Shown piece after piece: positions 57,680-64,000 of a DNA stretch of 64,000 bases. Both the position numbers and the translations under genes were made by a program. The notes below the pieces were generated by a model. That model was not told the DNA's origin and searched no databases. It worked only from the letters and a program-made list of their open reading frames with translations. Source of the DNA: Epiperipatus broadwayi. Its lineage: Eukaryota; Onychophora; Udeonychophora; Euonychophora; Peripatidae. The stretch covers positions 2,329,975 to 2,393,974 of the forward strand of contig JAQFVV010000183.1 of NCBI GenBank assembly GCA_028023455.1, read 5' to 3'. Positions within the stretch are counted from its first letter, which is position 1. Each line of letters begins with the position of its first letter.

Positions 57680-59860
57680 ACTTGTATTTAAATATTACAT
57701 ATATATAAAACAAGTGCTTTACGGTACAGTAATTTTTAGTACACACATACATATATATAACAAGTGCTTTACTTATATAGCATGCATATTATAAACAAAA
57801 ATTAAAAAAAATAAAAATGTTATTAATAATAACTCGAGAAAGCACATTTATATATATACAATCGTGTGAACAATTCTATTTCGTAACTATTAAATACTTA
57901 TATCATACATTTTCCTCAATTTTTTTAAAAATTATAATGAAAATATTGTGGTAGCTTTACTATCAGCAGATGCACTGGTTATTTTAATCTTTTTTTGGAT
58001 TGTAACAGTTTCAGAATCTATACAATCATTCCTTATTTACAGTTAATACTTTGGAATTATGTGATCTAGATTTTACGCTAAATTCTTCATAGAGACTTAA
58101 AGCTTTCTGATCAATAATAAATTCACCCATAAACATTTTTAAAGTTCATTTTCATTTAACCGTAGATGTAAAACTTTTTTCATCATAAACAAACAAAAAA
58201 AATCTTATTTTAATTATAACTTTTGCTGTTTCAGGGGCTGACATGAATTTGATTTTTTTAATAATTTTTCTGAATAATAATTTATTCTTTTGAAAGTTAT
58301 GGCCAATTGAATATGACATCTTATTTTTTTTTTTATTTAAATCAAATTTTTTTTCCCCTCATTTAATGAAAATATTTTATGGCCTTTTTTTTTTTTGAAT
58401 TTATCATTCAAGGCCTACAAGTACATTACTAAAGATCTGCTAATATATATTATATATAAGACTTAAAATAATAACAATAATTGCAAATAATTTTTTTTAT
58501 ACGTGTGCTTATAATTACATCAATGATTACTTAAATTATGAAGAAAATATTAAAAATTCATATTTGAAATTTCAAAATATTAGATTCAACAAGAAAAAAA
58601 AACACATTGCTGTACATAGATAAGCTTATGAATTTCAATGATTTTTTTTTGTTTGTTTATATTTTTTCTATTTATTTCCTTTTTTTATTTTTATTAACTT
58701 ATTGTGCAATTCATGGTTCTATTTTACAGAAAATAAATATTTTATACTTATACACATATATAGCAGGCAAAAACTGCTGTTTTAACCTCTGTTGTCCAAA
58801 AATACATATAAACAAAAAAATAAAAACATTAAAATGCTTATGATTTACAAATTTGTATCATTTAGAGTCTGGCAGCAACCATTTATTTAAATCTTAGAAT
58901 ATTCTTAATAAGTCTTATGTATTCATATGTTAATTACATTTTCGTCATATGTTTTACACTTTTTACTTCCAAAAGTTTGATGTAGTACAATATTTGTTTA
59001 ATAAAATGTTTTCTAAATTTAAAGTTAGAAACTTAATAAAATTATTATTATTTTTTTACTTTTCTTAATTAATAAATAACCCAATGGTTTTATTTCTCAG
59101 GAGTTTCTAAGAAGTTTGAACATTTAAAGTGACAGAGTTAAGCACCCTATATTGACCTTAAGTTCCATAATCAGCCCTTCTATCACTGAAGTGCTTTAAT
59201 TAAATGAAAGATATTGATTTAATAATAATAATAATAAATGTCCAGAAGAGACTATGTTTAAAAAAATACAGTATTTATTACCAAAATAATGAAAAGAGAG
59301 AAGCTTGTCCTCTTGAGGCAGTTAAAATTATAACCATATTAAAAAGTAGTTATTTTAGTAAAATCTGAAAAGGCATATGGATTGAAGATATGAACTAGAA
59401 AACATTTTTTTGACAGCCTTATATTGTATCAAAAAGCTTAAAATCTGGTTGGAGATTATGGCTAAGGTTATGAAATGGATAACTTTAAATCATTCATTAT
59501 TAATAGGGAGTGTTTGTATAGATTCTGAAGTTTATATGGACTTAAAATATCACAACAGCTGGAGAAAGTATATCTACCATAAACAAGTCTGCAACTATAA
59601 TTTTGGTAGAATTTATAAATATTTATTGAAGACTAAAGATATTGTCATGAACAAATGTTTAATTGCAATAAAACAGAGCTGTTCTTATATGTCAATATCA
59701 TCAGAATGTTATTATTATTTAAAAAATAATAAATATACAATATAGCAAGATTTATTTTCTTCAGTAATTGTGAATGACTGACCACACTCTTACTGTTAAT
59801 ATGTAAATGTGCTCTTACAATTGTTCATAACTTCATTATTATTACTTTAAATTTTTGTAT
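57680..59860. other. No feature recognised
   Basis: AT-rich. Poly-T runs occur at 58327-58338 and 58384-58397. An (AAT)n microsatellite lies at 59221-59237. A 111-codon frame at 59410-59745 has no recognisable domain and is A/T-biased, so I do not call it. Confidence 0.4.
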
Positions 59861-59864
59861 ATAC

Positions 59865-59870
59865 TGTAAT

Positions 59871-59906
<36 letters not shown>

Positions 59907-59926
59907 ATTTTAGTATATACATGGTC

Positions 59927-59970
<44 letters not shown>
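59865..59970. repeat. Two (TA)n-cored perfect palindromes
   Basis: aatcttatata, a (TA)n run, then tatataagatt (59868-59909), and ggtcattatata, a (TA)n run, then tatataatgacc (59921-59973). In both, the unique flank on one side is mirrored on the other. Confidence 0.85.
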
Positions 59971-60149
59971 GACCATTAATTAAAACAAAATTGTAATCTT
60001 AACAAATATAATAGTAATTAACTATTATAAACAGTCTTTCAATCCACAGAAGTACTTTCGGTTAATTTCTTAAACATGCCTCAACTGCCATTAAATTAAA
60101 AAAATAATAAAGTGGAAGCAAAATGTCATCAATTCAAATCTCATGAATC

Positions 60150-60500
60150 TTATATTTTAATGTTAGCAGCTTGTCTATTATTTATTAAATGCATTTTATC
60201 TCTATTTATAAAAATTGCCTTCTTAATCTTTCTTTTTTTATGGTTTCTCTCTTCATGAAGAATTTTCATACTTTCAATATCAAATTTAAATTTATATTTC
60301 CTTTTTTTTTTCACGATCAAAAAAAAAAACTGAAGCAATCATTAAATCACTATTATGCTTACTTTTTACATGCTTATATAACAATTCATGCTCCTGTAAA
60401 TTTTTTTCAATACTGCATCTCAATTCAGCTATACATGATTACAGACACTCACACAAAAAAAATTGATATACAATATTACTTTTCTGCTTGAGAGGTATGA
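60150..60500 (-). pseudogene. PLE GIY-YIG endonuclease, left arm
   Basis: Mirror of the right arm. The frame at 60338-60150 reads RKYKFKFDIESMKILHEERN then HKKRKIKKAIFI. The 5' part near 60480-60380 is the complement of the SIEKRL region. Small indels differ from the right arm, so the two arms have diverged independently since the insertion. Confidence 0.7.
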
Positions 60501-60534
60501 CATCCATGTTAATAAATTAGTGAATAATTCTAAG

Positions 60535-60820
60535 GATGTTATACCTATCAAGCAGAAAAATAGTATTGTATAGCAACTTTTTTGTGAGTGTATGTTATCA
60601 TATATAGGTGAATTTAGGTGCAGTATTGAAAAGAGATTAAAGGAGAATGGATTGTTATATAAGTATGTAATAAATAAGACAAATGGTGATTTAATGACTG
60701 CTTCAGTTTTTTTTTTATCATGAAACAAAATGTAAATATAAATTTGATATTGAAAATGTGAAAATTCTTCATGAAGAGAGAAACCATTATAAAAAAATAA
60801 TTAGGAAGGCAATTTAATAA
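60535..60820 (+). pseudogene. PLE GIY-YIG endonuclease, right arm
   Basis: With frame changes it reads VIPIKQKNSIV, then FRCSIEKRLKENGLLYKY (the SIExRLKEH region), then NGDLMTASVFF, CKYKFDIENVKILHEERNHY followed by KK, and ending IRKAI. The last block is the highly characteristic HKIDFENVKILxxExNYxKRxIKEAxxI end of PLE endonucleases. At least three frameshifts or stops are needed. Confidence 0.72.
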
Positions 60821-60949
60821 ATAGAAAATATGGCATTTGAATTGATGACATTTTGCTTCTGTTTTATTTTTTGTTTTTTTAATTTAATGGCAGTTGAGTC
60901 AGGTTTAAGAAATTAGCCAAAAGTACTTCTGTGGATTGAAAGACTGTTT

Positions 60950-60980
60950 ATAATAGTTTATTACTGTTATATTTATTATG

Positions 60981-61024
<44 letters not shown>

Positions 61025-61045
61025 CATAATAAATATAACAGTATA
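60950..61045. repeat. (TA)n-cored palindrome
   Basis: tactgttatatttattatga, (TA)n, then tcataataaatataacagta is perfectly mirrored over 20 unique bases per side plus the repeat. It joins directly onto the right end of the PLE dimer, so the mirrored 20 bp may be a product of that insertion. Confidence 0.88.
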
Positions 61046-61239
61046 TATATATATATATATATAAACATTACAAGCATAAAGCTAAACTAGTCAATATAAA
61101 ATCAAAACTACCCCAAATCTAAAATTAAACCAGACCAGCATAAAAATAATATTAAAACACAACCTAAGGTTTCACTGCTACAAGAAGACTTCTCAAGTGT
61201 AAAGAACTACAAAAAAAAAACCACACATTATCTATACTA

Positions 61240-61509
61240 TTAAAAACTACCCACAAATCCATTCACTTCCCATCCACCCTTAATATTAAAAGAACTCTTA
61301 AATAAGTTAATTGCTTCAGAATAATAAATTTTCAATAATAAAGACTCTTTAATTCTTCTTTTGATTTCATTTCTCTCAAAGAAGACAACCTTAGCTTCAT
61401 TAAAATCAATAGTATGGCCTGTATCTTTGTATGTCCATGAAAAAGATACAGGCCATACTAGTGATTTTAATGAAGCTAAGGTTGTCTTCTTTGAGAGAAA
61501 TGAAATCAA
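61240..61509 (-). pseudogene. PLE endonuclease C-terminus, left arm
   Basis: Mirror of the right-arm frame, with TGHTIDFNEAKVVFFERNEI and the following KRRIKESLLL intact. It differs from the other arm at only a few residues (for instance GHTI against GHTS, and GGWEVN against GRWEVN). Again only about 60 residues are true coding and the start lies in the opposite copy. Confidence 0.75.
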
Positions 61510-61630
61510 AAGAAGAATTAAAGAGTCTTTATTATTGAAAATTTATTATTCTGAAGCAATTAACTTATTTAAGAGTTCTTTTAATATTAAGGGTAGATGG
61601 GAAGTGAATGGATTTGTGGGTAGTTTTTAA
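61361..61630 (+). pseudogene. PLE endonuclease C-terminus, right arm
   Basis: The open frame is meaningful from about residue 28 on: KDTGHTSDFNEAKVVFFERN, then EIKRRIKESLLLKIYYSEAI and NLFKSSFNIKGRWEVN. This matches the PLE block in which GHxIDFxxAKVV precedes the KRxIKESxxI helix. It ends in a proper stop followed by the 3' part of the element. The first 27 residues read the inverted copy across the centre and are not part of the protein. Confidence 0.75.
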
Positions 61631-61787
61631 TAGTATAGATAATGTGTGGTTTTTTTTTTGTAGTTCTTTACACTTGAGAAGTCTGCTTGTAGCAGTGAAA
61701 CCTTAGGTTGTGTTTTAATATTATTTTTATGCTGGTCTGGTTTAATTTTAGATTTGGGGTAGTTTTGATATATATATATATATATAT

Positions 61788-63998
61788 ATTGTAACGGAAT
61801 AACGTTACATAGGGTTTGAACCTAGGAAAGTTAAGTATATATTAATGACGAAATAAATGACAGGTACAAAACTTTTTAAAAAAAAGCGATCTTGTTTAAA
61901 AATGAACGAGAAACAGCCGTGTCTAAAGCAGATCGCAGATATTCAGGAGTACCTGTCAGATTGATTGAAATAAAATTAAAAAAGTTTTTATTTTTTGGGG
62001 AATTAATTTATTATAATCATTATTTGTCAAGTTTGCTTTTTGTTATTTCGTTTTAAACTAAAAAGGGATATTTTAAAATTATAATTGTAGTAAAAGTAAA
62101 AGCTTATAGAAATGATTTTGAGAAAGATTAAATGCTCGACTTTTAGCTAATGTAAATTACATTGTTCTCGTAAGACACGCACACACGTATGCATTCAAGG
62201 TGTGAATGAATATAAGTTTGTTAACTGAGATTGCAATATGAGATTGTCTAAACATAAGATTGCCTTAAGCACATGGATTGAGTAGGACACGGACCCCAAC
62301 GACAACTCTAAGAACATGGAACTCTGGGGGGAGATTCGATCCTCAGATAAGATCCAACCCATATAAATATCAAGCAAAAAATGTTAAAAAAAAAAGACAG
62401 AGATATAAAATATAAAATGTTATGTTAAGAGAAGCTAAGTCAAATTATCAAATTTTTGTTCAACTTTCTCAAAATTCAATTTAATTCAAATTACTTCGTT
62501 TGTGCTATCCGTTTTCAAGATGATCGATATGAAATTAATATTTAGAGCGTCGACTGTCATGAGGGGCTAGGAAACCCTTCAGTGATTGATCGACGCTCCG
62601 CCACCAGAACATCTCCGTCGCTATGAATACTTAATAATATTACCATCTAAAATTAGTGCTCCAACCAGTTCAATAATGTTCCGTGAAATACATGAATCAT
62701 CCTGATTTATTACGCTCAACTTTAAAAGAAATGAACAACCTCCTTATGGAAAACATCATCTCCCATGTTCAAACCTCCACTTAATTAGAAGCAGCGGAAG
62801 AATAAGCCAAAATCCTAGGTAAACACTTTATTTTTTTTATGCTTTCATTCATTCCATACGTAAACTTTTAAAAGAGGCAATCTCATAATTAACTAACTTT
62901 GATTTCGTAAATTAAACTATAAAATATTCCGTAATTCATTATATTTAAAAATTTATTATTGTAACTTATTATTGTAATCTCAGCCTTCGTAAGATCAAAC
63001 ATTATGCAATTCCTAAAAATTTAAATCTCAGGACTTTTCAAATATGAACTTTGATCCTAGTTATTATCTTATAATTTATAACACTTACCTTCAAAACTGT
63101 AAAAAAAGAAATTTATATTCTATCATCCATATTTTACGATATATAATATGTTCTTTTCTGTGCGAGTGCGTAAATGCGTGTGTGTGCGTGTAAATAAAAC
63201 TTTTAACCAATGTGCTTTTTTTTATATTCAATAAATTTGTTCAGTATTTAAACAAGTCGAGCATTTCTCAAATCATTTCCTATAATTAAATCTTTATTCT
63301 ATTTTTCGTCTTAATTATTAATAAAGTTAGCATTTATGCATATAGTTAATTATATTACTTTAGATTTATCTTTCTTAAACTTTGTTGCTTTTTTTGTAAA
63401 ATGTCTCTTACAAACATCGTGCCGTAAGTCACGATGTTTATTTATTTATTTATTCCGTAGTTAAGATAGATTTAATAGTTGGGAGGGCCTATTATAAAAT
63501 ATAAATAAATGTCAATAAGTTGTAAATATAGCTGGAGTAAATAATTCTACCGGACGGTATGATATAGGGGGGATGATCTTATAAGCTTCTAATTGTTTAG
63601 AGATATAGACGAATAATCGTATTGGTCCCAAATAACCAATGACACGGTCCAATGCTTGGATCGATCAGTTAGTTAATCAAGCATCTTCTCCATTGGTTAT
63701 CATAGCGTCTTTTACCATAATAGTAATTTTGAAACAATTACAGTGCGACCCTGAGTGTCCCTATTGGTCCATGCTGGGAGTTCGAGCTTGTGGGCGGGAT
63801 TAGACTTCGAAATCGTTTTGACATGACGTAAGGTGATGCGAGAAGTTAAATTATAATTAAATCATCGTATCTGGCGCCCCCTTGTATTGATAGTGAACAT
63901 TTATCGATAGAAGAAAATAAATAAAGCTTTACGCTATGTCATGTTTGTTTCGGAATCACAATCCCTACGTGATCGGATGACCAAGCGTCCCGGTTACA
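61788..63998 (+). mobile_element. Possible long LTR or terminal-repeat element
   Basis: Base composition changes here: there are CpGs and GC-rich words throughout. The block opens tgtaacggaataacgttaca and the window ends ...cccggttacaat, so TGTAAC and GTTACA would be short inverted ends of the TG...CA type used by LTRs. An aataaataaagctt polyadenylation-like word lies near 63918-63931. A strong hairpin (gagcgtcga and tcgacgctc, 62545-62598) sits inside. No gag/pol coding, primer site or second LTR is visible because the window ends. It might equally be unique sequence. Confidence 0.3.
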
Positions 63999-64000
63999 AT

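Larger units (their letters stand above)
60001..60980. mobile_element. Coding PLE inverted dimer
   Basis: Arms of about 480 bp (60001-60500 and 60535-60980), roughly 85-90 percent alike by eye, mirror from taactattataaacagtctt outside to ctgcttgagaggtatgacat inside. Each arm codes a PLE endonuclease segment facing outward, followed by a 3' untranslated stretch that includes ctttcaatccacagaagtac (complemented on the right). Thus it is two 5'-truncated copies joined 5' to 5'. Confidence 0.85.
61080..61780. mobile_element. Coding PLE inverted dimer, young
   Basis: Arms of about 345 bp centred near 61437 are nearly identical (atcaaaactaccccaaatct outside, mirrored at 61750). Each arm holds the endonuclease end, a stop, a 3' untranslated stretch with a hammerhead-like word order (cttgagaagtctgcttgtag then cagtgaaacc, 61672-61703), and a terminal part. 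(TA)n runs lie at both outer ends (61040-61061 and 61769-61787). High arm identity points to a recent event. Confidence 0.88.

Noticed and set aside
59410-59745. 111-codon open frame
   Set aside because: A/T-biased residues (K, I, N, Y) without motifs or splice or promoter support.
62545-62600. Hammerhead in the 62.5-kb hairpin (atgaggggctaggaaaccc)
   Set aside because: It lacks the CUGANGA core. The strong outer stem alone is not enough.
63871-63880. tggcgccccc as an LTR primer-binding site
   Set aside because: Only eight bases match the lysine-tRNA-type site. No LTR end in CA precedes it, and it lies inside the candidate LTR block.

Overview
The window is animal (metazoan) nuclear DNA, very AT-rich by eye (about three quarters A/T), with no long open reading frame from an intact gene. 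Almost everything recognisable is a decayed or non-autonomous mobile element. The mix of RTE-type LINEs, hAT and other DNA transposons, tRNA-like SINEs and Penelope-like elements (PLEs) fits an invertebrate such as a mollusc or arthropod. I cannot name the species. Family calls rest on motif reading from memory, not on searches. Layout. 1-6.6 kb: an inverted repeat, a SINE-like repeat, and a broken hAT transposase on the minus strand (4690-6565). 6.6-7.45 kb: an RTE-like reverse transcriptase C-terminus ending in a (TGA)n tail. 7.8-8.4 kb: two palindromes. 12.7-15.2 kb: decayed RTE RT pieces and a hairpin. 16.6-18 kb: a large inverted repeat whose arms each start a short Merlin/ISXO2-like protein. 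19-24 kb: minus-strand RTE remnants and SINE-like repeats. 26.7-29.4 kb: a non-autonomous hAT element with a perfect 8-bp target duplication, then three inverted-repeat elements. 34-38 kb: an RTE endonuclease remnant and a 1.1-kb DNA transposon with terminal inverted repeats. 39.5-41.3 kb: a palindrome inserted inside another palindrome. 42-43.5 kb: a 147-bp triple repeat and a family B inverted dimer. 45.3-50.7 kb: inverted dimers, a second hAT element and a PLE endonuclease remnant. 54.8-57.3 kb: a cysteine-rich conserved pseudogene and an RTE endonuclease/RT. 57.4-61.8 kb: a family B repeat with a well-formed hammerhead-ribozyme motif and two PLE inverted dimers. 61.8-64 kb: a less AT-rich block, possibly an LTR. 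Main observation. Several repeat families share one plan. Each locus is two 5'-truncated copies joined head to head, so that both 3' ends face outward. In four loci (about 40.0, 48.7, 60.5 and 61.4 kb) the sequence near the centre encodes the end of a GIY-YIG endonuclease typical of PLEs. The repeats carry hammerhead-like cores (CTGATGA or CTGAAGA, a hairpin, then GAAA), most complete at 57511-57567, and in one family an internal tRNA-like module with A and B boxes. I read this as a PLE-driven population with ribozyme-bearing termini and, perhaps, tRNA-like modules moved with them. Host coding sequence, if present, is limited to a few very short exon candidates (2279-2320, 15892-15942, 21967-22008, 43781-43825), all low confidence. 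Long stretches (10.2-12.4, 37.8-39.5, 51-54.3 and 57.7-59.8 kb) hold nothing I can identify.
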